Both the position numbers and the translations under genes were made by a program. Below are positions 1 to 5,101 of a stretch of DNA of 6,239 nucleotides, in pieces. The notes under the pieces are model-generated. The model was not told the DNA's origin and made no database searches. It saw only the letters and a program-made list of their open reading frames with translations. Source of the DNA: Thermoplasmatota archaeon (GTDB lineage: Archaea; Thermoplasmatota; E2; DHVEG-1). The stretch is taken from NCBI GenBank assembly GCA_030612095.1, contig JAUWOO010000105.1, positions 1 through 6,239 on the forward strand, written 5' to 3'. Each line of letters starts with the position of its first letter. Position 1 is the first letter of the stretch.

Positions 1-477
1 ATCATACGTGCCTATTTCTTTTGCAATTTTTATGATATCCTCCTTATCAAACCCTATAAGCGGCCTCAAAATTGGAAGATTTATTGCCTGCTCGACAGTA
101 CGAATGTTTTGGAGGGTCTGAGACGCGACTTGGCCCAGGGAATCTCCCATGATAATAGCATTAGCCTCTTCGTTCTTAGCTATTTTTTCAGCATATCTTA
201 AAAGCATTCGTTTGCAAAACACGCATGTAAACTTGTCATCGCAATTTTGCTTAAAAGAATAAAGTGTTTTCCCGTGAGGCACGACATATGTTTTAATATC
301 ACAAGAAATTTGTTTCTTAAGGTGTTTGACAATAAGAACAAAATTATCAATCTCTCTATTATCAGTAAAAGGTCTACCATCTGCATGAACAAGAATCAGT
401 TCTTCCGCTTTTTTTGAAAGAAGATATGTAGCAACTGGAGAGTCTATCCCGCTTGAAATTAATGACACAAATTTCAT
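1..477 (-). CDS. ThiI-like / COG2117-type PP-loop ATPase (sulfur transfer), 3' part outside window
   Basis: An open frame starts at the ATG at 477 and runs off the left edge: 159 residues, C-terminus missing. The N-terminus goes straight into a PP-loop (SSGIDSPVA, residues 8-16) that would bind ATP and adenylate a substrate. Residues 110-125 (MGDSLGQVASQTLQNI) match the strongly conserved ThiI block, followed by LPILRPLIGFDKEDI. C85 and C88 form a CxxC (FTCVFCKR); in archaeal ThiI this pair, with a third Cys further on, holds an Fe-S cluster used for tRNA s4U8 thiolation. The third Cys would lie outside the window. Unlike canonical ThiI there is no N-terminal ferredoxin-like/THUMP tRNA-binding part, because the PP-loop begins 8 residues from the start. 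It is therefore either a catalytic subunit needing a separate THUMP partner or a COG2117-type protein with another sulfur acceptor. It overlaps cutA by 4 bp (ATGA), so the two are translationally coupled and last in the leftward operon visible here. Family call is firm; substrate is not. Confidence 0.85.
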   Translation of the reverse strand, partial: MKFVSLISSGIDSPVATYLLSKKAEELILVHADGRPFTDNREIDNFVLIVKHLKKQISCDIKTYVVPHGKTLYSFKQNCDDKFTCVFCKRMLLRYAEKIAKNEEANAIIMGDSLGQVASQTLQNIRTVEQAINLPILRPLIGFDKEDIIKIAKEIGTYD

Positions 478-785
478 GTTGTCTCATTAGAAACGTAATC
501 AAGATAATCCTTAAGACCACCTGTAACAGGTAGAACAATGATATCTGGAAGTTCATAGGTATGAATCTGTTCTATTCTCTGTATCGTTTTTTCCACATTA
601 TCATCGATTGTTCTTGCAATAAGGATATATTCATTATCCTCCTCGATATTGCCTTTCCATCTATATACCGACTCTATATTTGGAATTATATTGACACATG
701 CTACAAGTTGCTCTTCAACTAAAGTATGAGCTATTTTCCTAGCGTCTTGCATATTATCTATTGTAGTATAAACAACTGCAACCAT
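474..785 (-). CDS. cutA: CutA1 family divalent-cation tolerance protein
   Basis: This is a 103-residue protein, the usual length for CutA1, a small trimeric ferredoxin-like-fold cytosolic protein. Family hallmarks are seen in order: the VVYTTIDNMQDARKIA start (strand then helix), LVACVNIIPNIESVYRWKGN (residues 28-45), IEEDNEYILIARTI, and the near-invariant HTYELPDIIVLPV (residues 75-87). CutA was named from copper/divalent-cation sensitivity in E. coli; its molecular role remains unclear and it may be PII-like in trimer architecture. The ATG at 785 is preceded by TGAGGT (789-794 on the minus strand), a good ribosome binding site at close spacing. It lies 36 bp after the GIY-YIG gene, and its TGA overlaps the ATG of the PP-loop gene. 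Its presence in a run headed by nickel chaperones fits a metal-related role, but that is inference. Confidence 0.95.
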   Translation of the reverse strand: MVAVVYTTIDNMQDARKIAHTLVEEQLVACVNIIPNIESVYRWKGNIEEDNEYILIARTIDDNVEKTIQRIEQIHTYELPDIIVLPVTGGLKDYLDYVSNETT

Positions 786-821
786 ACTACCTCACGTTTT
801 ACATATAAGGCAAAAGGAGTT

Positions 822-1232
822 TTAATAGTTTGCATCAAAATGATATGAATTCATCTGCAATTTTTCAACAGCAGACATAACCTCCTCAAAAGATCCGTAA
901 AAAAGATGGCTTTTACATCTGCAATCAGTGCAGCCGAAACCAGGAATTGAAAACAATTGCCCATCCAGTTTTTCTGCAATATTGCATTCTTCCCTAATTT
1001 TGCTTTCCTTGTAAAACACATCAATAACTACTGCATGTTTTAACAGATAATCAATGTGCCAATGAATCTTTTTTTGTTTTCTCAGATGTCGTTGTATTCT
1101 TTGATCCAATCCATTCAATGCTGAGCCGACGTATATATAATATCCTTTGTTAAAGCGTTCTTCTCCTTTTTTACCAATTGATATTATCGAATCGTTTTTG
1201 AGTTCAACAATCAAAATGTAGCTCCCTTTCAT
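822..1232 (-). CDS. DUF123 / GIY-YIG-like nuclease family protein, stand-alone
   Basis: This 136-residue protein belongs to the DUF123 branch of the GIY-YIG superfamily, common in archaea as a single domain or fused to other enzymes such as endonuclease III. Visible signature parts are KGSYILIVEL (the 'GIY' strand, residues 2-11), KGYYIYVGSALNGLDQRIQRH (the 'YIG' strand plus the helix carrying the conserved Arg, residues 29-49), and HWHIDYLL (57-64). The Cys/His-rich GFGCTDCRCKSHLFY follows at residues 98-112. C101, C104, C106 and H109 look like a metal site or structural knuckle and are typical of the family. A Glu at the C-terminal part of the GIY-YIG core may be E86. The biochemical role is not established for DUF123; DNA or RNA cleavage is presumed from the fold. 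It sits 26 bp downstream of hypB and 36 bp upstream of cutA in the same orientation, so it is probably co-transcribed, but no functional link to nickel is evident. The ATG at 1232 leaves the usual short N-terminus. Confidence 0.85.
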   Translation of the reverse strand: MKGSYILIVELKNDSIISIGKKGEERFNKGYYIYVGSALNGLDQRIQRHLRKQKKIHWHIDYLLKHAVVIDVFYKESKIREECNIAEKLDGQLFSIPGFGCTDCRCKSHLFYGSFEEVMSAVEKLQMNSYHFDANY

Positions 1233-1258
1233 GTCAAATTAGATTATCATTCATTCTT

Positions 1259-1984
1259 TTAAAGATTGATTCCTTCTAACAAATTGTCTAAATCACCCAT
1301 AAAATCAGATTCTAAAAGTCTATTGGGTTTTCCAATTGATTCCTCAAGAGCATTATCAAAGGAGATACATCCAAGATATGGCAGATCCATACTGTCGATT
1401 TCATTTTTAATAAATGAGGATCTAGTCATTGACATATTCTCCAATACACCAATGATTGGAATTTTCAGTTCTTTTAGTATCTTAAGAAGTTTACTCACTG
1501 CACCAAGTGCAACCTTTGATGGAGTGCTCACCACAAGAAATTCACTCTTTTTAATAAGTCGGATAACATCAAGAGTTTCATCACCTATACCTGGAGGCAT
1601 ATCGATGATAAGAAAATCTAGTGATCCCCATTGAGTAATAGCCAATAGTTCTATGATTATATTTGAAATGTCAATACCTCTAAATGGAGACGGTTTATCC
1701 TCAGTGAAGTAAACAATTGACATGAAATTTATACCATGAACGTTAGGGGGAATGATGCCTTTTTCCTCTTTAGGGAATACATCTTTAACACCTAGAATTA
1801 TATGTGAAGAAGGACCGTATAAATCAAGGTCTAAGAGCCCAACTTTGAATCCTTTTTTCGATAGATTTATTGCAAGACTTGATGCAACAAGACTTTTTCC
1901 AACTCCACCTTTACCACTTGCTACAGAAATGATTCTTTTAATGTTTTTCAATCGCTTGTCGATAACACTAACTCGGGCATCCAT
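1259..1984 (-). CDS. hypB: MinD/Mrp-type P-loop ATPase, probable ATPase-type HypB (HypB-AT) nickel-maturation partner of HypA
   Basis: A 241-residue deviant-Walker ATPase. The P-loop GKGGVGKS is at residues 24-31 (first Lys is the MinD-type signature Lys), LLDLDLYGPSSH (50-61) is the switch I region, and LIIDMPPGIGDE (125-136) is Walker B/switch II. The ENMS block typical of Mrp/NBP35 is present (182-185), but the CxxC that normally follows in Fe-S carriers is absent: the next residues are MTRSSFIKNE. It is therefore unlikely to be an Fe-S scaffold. It lies immediately downstream of hypA with a 6-bp gap, matching the hypA-hypB(AT) pair known from Thermococcus kodakarensis. There the ATP-bound ATPase binds HypA and raises its nickel affinity for [NiFe] hydrogenase maturation. 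No GTPase HypB motifs or His-rich N-terminus are seen. The ATG at 1984 has AGGT about 8 nt upstream inside the hypA end. Generic annotation as Mrp/ApbC would be the alternative; the missing CxxC and the neighbour favour HypB-AT. Confidence 0.85.
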   Translation of the reverse strand: MDARVSVIDKRLKNIKRIISVASGKGGVGKSLVASSLAINLSKKGFKVGLLDLDLYGPSSHIILGVKDVFPKEEKGIIPPNVHGINFMSIVYFTEDKPSPFRGIDISNIIIELLAITQWGSLDFLIIDMPPGIGDETLDVIRLIKKSEFLVVSTPSKVALGAVSKLLKILKELKIPIIGVLENMSMTRSSFIKNEIDSMDLPYLGCISFDNALEESIGKPNRLLESDFMGDLDNLLEGINL

Positions 1985-1990
1985 AGTTTT

Positions 1991-2404
1991 CTACCTTTTC
2001 CCCTTAATCGATGTTATTGAAACTCCACGTCCAGTCATAATTTCAAAATCTGGGCTACCGCATTTCGGACACCTTGCATGAACAAAAGCAACCTCAGGGA
2101 TGAAATGTATCGCCTCTGATTCATCCTCGTTGAGTTTCTTCTTCATATCGCTAAAATCCCATGTATGTTCACAACTCTTACATTTCAATGTGCTTTTTTC
2201 AGTTTCAATGACAGTTTTTACATTTTTCAATTTGCCACCTTGAGTTTTTATAATTTCCTCAAGAGCAAACTCAAAAATATCATGTTCTATTTGCTGCAAT
2301 TCACCTATACTTATTTTGATCTCACTGATTATTTTCAGTTTTTCTTTCTCAGCAGCCTCAACCGCTGCAACAAGTATTGATTCAGCAAGTGCCCATTCAT
2401 GCAT
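1991..2404 (-). CDS. hypA: HypA, hydrogenase nickel incorporation protein (long archaeal form)
   Basis: Nickel metallochaperone of [NiFe] hydrogenase maturation, 137 residues from the ATG at 2404. The frame is open upstream to an ATG at 2467, but HypA must begin Met-His-Glu because the N-terminal amine, His2 and Glu3 make the nickel site. The MHEWALAES sequence at 2404 therefore fixes the start. Zn-binding cysteines are C75/C78 (LKCKSCEH) and C112/C115 (RCPKCGSP). They are separated by a roughly 33-residue insert containing EAIHFIPE, a feature of the Thermococcus-like long HypA. H100 of that block corresponds, by spacing to the cysteines, to the extra nickel ligand (His98) I recall from the T. 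kodakarensis protein bound to HypB-AT. IKISIGELQQIE (29-40) is the conserved core strand. First gene of the leftward run; the TAG stop is 6 bp before hypB. No good ribosome binding site precedes 2404, which suits a leaderless or short-leader mRNA. Confidence 0.95.
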   Translation of the reverse strand: MHEWALAESILVAAVEAAEKEKLKIISEIKISIGELQQIEHDIFEFALEEIIKTQGGKLKNVKTVIETEKSTLKCKSCEHTWDFSDMKKKLNEDESEAIHFIPEVAFVHARCPKCGSPDFEIMTGRGVSITSIKGKR

Positions 2405-2431
2405 ATGGAAATCGGATAGGGAAAAACCTGG

Positions 2432-2437
2432 TTTAAA
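2432..2437 (-). promoter_or_regulatory. Candidate TATA element of the hypA operon (possibly shared by both directions)
   Basis: TTTAAA is centred about 30 nt upstream of the hypA ATG at 2404. Archaeal TATA boxes sit about 26-27 nt upstream of the start site, so transcription would begin only a few nt before the ATG, consistent with the lack of a ribosome binding site there. The element is palindromic, so it could also serve the rightward gene at 2494, giving a leader of about 33 nt. It is a short, weak match; no mapped start site supports it. Confidence 0.35.
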
Positions 2438-2493
2438 TCTTACTGTAGAAAAATAGAAAAGGCACATGGAAATATCTGCTTTAGGAAGTAGAT

Positions 2494-3513
2494 ATGAAAT
2501 ATGAAAAGGAGAAACTGCTTAAACAAAAAATTCAACATATAGACATTAAAACATTTAATGGCGTTCCGCTCATCGATTCCTTTGATCATATGGCGTTTCA
2601 GTCAAGAAATCTCGCACGAGCATGTGCGATTTATGATACAATGTTAAAAGACAAAGACTGCACGGTTATTCTTTGTTTGGCTGGTTCACTAGTCAGTGCA
2701 GGCATGAAAAAGATCATCGTTGATTTGATTAAACACAATATGGTTGACATTATTGTTTCAACTGGTGCAATCGTAGTTGACCAAGATTTCTTCGAGGGAT
2801 TGGGATTTTACCATTACCGGGGATTTATAGACGTAGATGACAACGAACTAAGGAAACTGTCAATCAACAGAATTTATGATACATTTATTGATGAAGATGA
2901 CTTGCGCATCTGTGATATGACGATAAAAAAAATTGCTGATTCAATGACACCCAAAGCATATTCATCAAGAGAATTCATTTGTGAAATGGGAAAATACTTA
3001 GAAAAACATGGAAGAAATCCCGAATCTTTTGTCCTTGCTGCATACAAAAACAATGTGCCGATTTTTTGTCCTGCTTTTTCTGATTCTAGTGCAGGATTTG
3101 GTCTTGTATTTCATCAAACTGAGAAAAAAGAACATATATCAATTGATTCAGTCAAAGATTTTAAAGAGCTTACCGAACTTAAGATAAAATCAAAGGAAAC
3201 TGGCCTGGTTATAATCGGCGGCGGAGTTTCTAAAAACTTTGTACAAGACACTGTAGTTGCTGCCGATATTTTGGGTGTTGATACACCCATGCACAAATAT
3301 GCGATACAATTAACCGTAGCAGACGAAAAAGATGGGGCACTTTCTGGTTCAACATTAAAAGAAGCAAATTCGTGGGGTAAAGTAGATACTACTTATGAAC
3401 AAATGGTATTTTCTGAAGCAACTCTTACATTTCCGTTGCTTGCCAGCTATGTATATCACAAGGGAAATTGGAAACAAAGAAAAACAAAAAAATTAAACAA
3501 TTACTTCGCATAG
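2494..3513 (+). CDS. Deoxyhypusine synthase family protein (DHS-like, substrate uncertain)
   Basis: A 339-residue full-length member of the family that transfers an aminobutyl group from spermidine, using NAD, to the initiation factor 5A lysine. Seen in order: AFQSRNLARA (34-43), ILCLAGSLVSAGMKK (59-73), HNMVDIIVSTGAIVVD (81-96, NAD-side core), PIFCPAFSDSSAGFG (189-203), VIIGGGVSKNF (239-249), DGALSG (280-285) and EANSWGK (290-296). K296 matches the catalytic lysine (human K329), with E290 and W294 also kept. By my hand alignment the polyamine-binding human D243, H288 and D316 become F202, N248 and L283. Archaea may carry two paralogues (dys1/dys2), and bacterial DHS-like proteins of this flavour occur without IF5A; some act on polyamines (homospermidine type). 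True DHS activity is therefore uncertain. ATG at 2494 with AGGA at 2483-2486, 7-nt spacing. It is transcribed away from hypA and precedes larE by 49 bp. Confidence 0.88.
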   Translation: MKYEKEKLLKQKIQHIDIKTFNGVPLIDSFDHMAFQSRNLARACAIYDTMLKDKDCTVILCLAGSLVSAGMKKIIVDLIKHNMVDIIVSTGAIVVDQDFFEGLGFYHYRGFIDVDDNELRKLSINRIYDTFIDEDDLRICDMTIKKIADSMTPKAYSSREFICEMGKYLEKHGRNPESFVLAAYKNNVPIFCPAFSDSSAGFGLVFHQTEKKEHISIDSVKDFKELTELKIKSKETGLVIIGGGVSKNFVQDTVVAADILGVDTPMHKYAIQLTVADEKDGALSGSTLKEANSWGKVDTTYEQMVFSEATLTFPLLASYVYHKGNWKQRKTKKLNNYFA

Positions 3514-3518
3514 TTTTT
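3514..3518 (+). terminator. Short T-tract after the DHS-like gene, candidate archaeal terminator
   Basis: A run of five T's follows directly on the TAG stop. Archaeal RNA polymerase can terminate at oligo-T without a hairpin, and a new TATA box follows within 15 bp, so the run could separate the two transcripts. Five T's is at the weak end, and read-through into larE is quite possible. Confidence 0.25.
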
Positions 3519-3530
3519 CTCGGAAAATCA

Positions 3531-3538
3531 TTATATAT
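3531..3538 (+). promoter_or_regulatory. TATA box for the larEBC operon
   Basis: TTATATAT, within ATTATATATTT, is the best archaeal TATA match in the window. A purine-rich CGGAAAA stretch lies just upstream at the BRE position. Its centre (about 3535) predicts a start site near 3561-3562, immediately before the in-frame GTG at 3563. This placement decides the larE start: the TTG at 3539 overlaps the end of the TATA element and would lie upstream of the transcript. Confidence 0.6.
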
Positions 3539-3562
3539 TTGATAGTTTCTATTCTATGTCCT

Positions 3563-4372
3563 GTGCAAAGAAATTCTATTACTAAACTGAAACAGTTAAA
3601 AAATAATCTCAAAAAAATGGATAGTGTGGCTATTGGCTTTTCTGGTGGTGTAGATAGTTCGTTTTTACTCAAAGTAGCATCTGAGATTCTGGGGAAGAAC
3701 GCTGTAGCAGTTACTATTTCATCATTGCTTCATCCAGAGAAAGAGCTAGAAGAAGGAAAAAAACTAGCAAAGATGATGAATGTTAAACACCTAATTATCA
3801 ATCTGGATATAGGAGAAATTGAACAATTCAAAGAGAACCCGTCTGATAGATGTTACTACTGTAAAAAACATATCTTTTCAAAAATAAAAGAAGCGGCAAA
3901 AAAAGAGAATATAACCTATGTACTCGATGCAAGTAATTATGACGATCTGCAGGATTATAGACCAGGTATGGGTGCATTGGAAAAACTAGGTGTCATAAGT
4001 CCTTTAATTGACGTTAAATTAACGAAAAAAGAAATAAGAGATTTGTCAAAAAAGATGAATCTCGATACATGGAACAAACCGTCGTTTGCTTGTCTTGCAT
4101 CAAGATTTCCTTATGGAACTAACATAACAAAAAAAAGATTGAGGATGGTTGAAAAAGCAGAGGACATTATACAATCATTGGGTGTGAAACAGTTCCGTGT
4201 GCGATATCATACTGAAACCGCAAGAATTGAAGTACCAAAAAATGATTTTCAGATCATATTAAAACATTCTGAAGAAATCGTGAAACAATTCAAAGAACTT
4301 GGATTTAAGTATATAACACTGGATATCGAAGGATATAGAACTGGCAGTTTGAATGAGGTTCTCATACCATGA
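3563..4372 (+). CDS. larE: LarE, ATP-dependent sulfur transferase of nickel-pincer cofactor synthesis (three-cysteine type)
   Basis: PP-loop enzyme that adenylates the carboxylates of the LarB product and replaces them by thiocarboxylates. From the GTG at 3563 it has 269 residues. IGFSGGVDSSFLL (24-36) is the PP-loop, DRCYYCKKHIF (95-105) carries C97 and C100, and KPSFACLASRFPYG (172-185) carries C177, matching the sacrificial Cys176 of Lactobacillus plantarum LarE. Having CxxC plus the third Cys matches the LarE group (Thermotoga maritima, Methanococcus maripaludis) that uses a [4Fe-4S] cluster to carry sulfur and need not sacrifice its own cysteine. Start choice: a TTG at 3539 would add 8 residues but overlaps the TATA box, and an ATG at 3617 would cut the usual N-terminal helix. 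GTG with a leaderless mRNA fits best; no ribosome binding site is visible. It overlaps larB by 4 bp (ATGA). Confidence 0.93.
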   Translation: MQRNSITKLKQLKNNLKKMDSVAIGFSGGVDSSFLLKVASEILGKNAVAVTISSLLHPEKELEEGKKLAKMMNVKHLIINLDIGEIEQFKENPSDRCYYCKKHIFSKIKEAAKKENITYVLDASNYDDLQDYRPGMGALEKLGVISPLIDVKLTKKEIRDLSKKMNLDTWNKPSFACLASRFPYGTNITKKRLRMVEKAEDIIQSLGVKQFRVRYHTETARIEVPKNDFQIILKHSEEIVKQFKELGFKYITLDIEGYRTGSLNEVLIP

Positions 4373-5097
4373 AGAAAATATTACAAGATTTTAAAGCAGG
4401 AAAAATCAATCTTGCAGAGGTTTTAGAAAAATTAAAAACATTCCCCTACGAAGATTTAAAATTTGCAAAAATTGACACCCACAGGGCATTGCGTAAAGGA
4501 TTTCCCGAAACTATTTTTTGTCAGGGTAAAACGATCCCACAGATTCTTAAAATCATTGAAACAATGTCAAAAAGAAATCACAATATTCTTGCGACAAAGG
4601 CAAATAAAAAGATATTTACTGCTGTAAAAAAGGTTTATACGAATGCAGAGTACAATGAACTTGCAAAAACAATTGTAATCAAAAGAAAGAAGCTGAAACC
4701 AAAAAAGGGGAATATCTTAGTTATAACAGCAGGAACGTCTGATATTCCTGTTGCTGAAGAAGCTATTGTGACCGCGGAACTCATGGGCAACAAGGTTGAG
4801 AAAGCTTATGATGTTGGTGTTGCTGGTATTCATCGTTTGTTTGATATCAAAGATAAAATATTTGATTCAAATGTGATAATTGTTATAGCGGGTATGGAAG
4901 GTGCGCTTGCAAGTATCGTAGGTGGGTTAACATCCAAACCTGTGATTGCTGTTCCAACAAGTGTTGGTTATGGTGCTAGTTTCAAAGGTATTGCACCACT
5001 ACTTACCATGATGAATACATGCTCTGAAGGCGTTGTTGTTGTAAACATTGATAATGGATTTGGTGCAGGATACTTTGCAAGTCTAATAAACAGGTGA
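4369..5097 (+). CDS. larB: LarB, nickel-pincer cofactor biosynthesis carboxylase/hydrolase
   Basis: First enzyme of NPN synthesis: it carboxylates the pyridinium C5 of nicotinic acid adenine dinucleotide and releases AMP, giving pyridinium-3,5-biscarboxylic acid mononucleotide. The protein has 242 residues, normal for the family. The N-terminal part has DTHRALRKGFPETIFCQGKT (36-55). The C-terminal part is the PurE/AIR-carboxylase-like domain with ILVITAGTSDIPVAEEA (116-132), AYDVGVAGIHRL (146-157), GMEGALASIVGGL (175-187), PTSVGYGASFKG (196-207) and NTCSEGVVVVNIDNGFGAGY (216-235). C218 in that last block is the cysteine that forms the transient pyridine adduct (Cys221 in L. plantarum). The ATG overlaps the larE stop as ATGA, with GAGGT at 4355-4359 (9-nt spacing) as ribosome binding site, so translation is coupled. 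Middle gene of larEBC. Confidence 0.97.
   Translation: MKKILQDFKAGKINLAEVLEKLKTFPYEDLKFAKIDTHRALRKGFPETIFCQGKTIPQILKIIETMSKRNHNILATKANKKIFTAVKKVYTNAEYNELAKTIVIKRKKLKPKKGNILVITAGTSDIPVAEEAIVTAELMGNKVEKAYDVGVAGIHRLFDIKDKIFDSNVIIVIAGMEGALASIVGGLTSKPVIAVPTSVGYGASFKGIAPLLTMMNTCSEGVVVVNIDNGFGAGYFASLINR
5092..5097 (+). promoter_or_regulatory. Ribosome binding site of larC overlapping the larB stop
   Basis: AGGTGA matches the archaeal anti-Shine-Dalgarno and includes the TGA stop of larB. Only four A's separate it from the larC ATG at 5102. It fixes that start and implies coupled translation of larB and larC. Confidence 0.7.
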
Positions 5098-5101
5098 AAA
5101 A

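Noticed and set aside
198..392. Minus-strand frame of 64 codons inside the PP-loop gene
   Set aside because: Out-of-frame shadow of the ThiI-like gene, which carries intact motifs across the same interval.
1266..1634. Plus-strand frame of 122 codons opposite hypB
   Set aside because: It is the antisense shadow of a clear P-loop ATPase, with no ribosome binding site and no recognisable protein features.
1259..1984. Mrp/NBP35-type Fe-S cluster carrier
   Set aside because: The CxxC after the ENMS block, needed for cluster binding in that family, is missing, and the gene abuts hypA; HypB-AT is the better reading.
1752..2081. Plus-strand frame of 109 codons across the hypB-hypA junction
   Set aside because: Antisense to two strongly supported genes; composition is Ser/Pro/Leu-rich without any domain.
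2405..2467. N-terminal extension of HypA starting at the ATG at 2467 (21 extra residues)
   Set aside because: HypA binds nickel through its free N-terminal Met-His-Glu; MHEWALAES at 2404 is that terminus. The extra stretch has no family similarity and covers the likely TATA box.
3539..3562. TTG start of larE at 3539
   Set aside because: It overlaps the end of the best TATA box in the window, so it should not be in the mRNA. The GTG at 3563 gives a normal LarE N-terminus.
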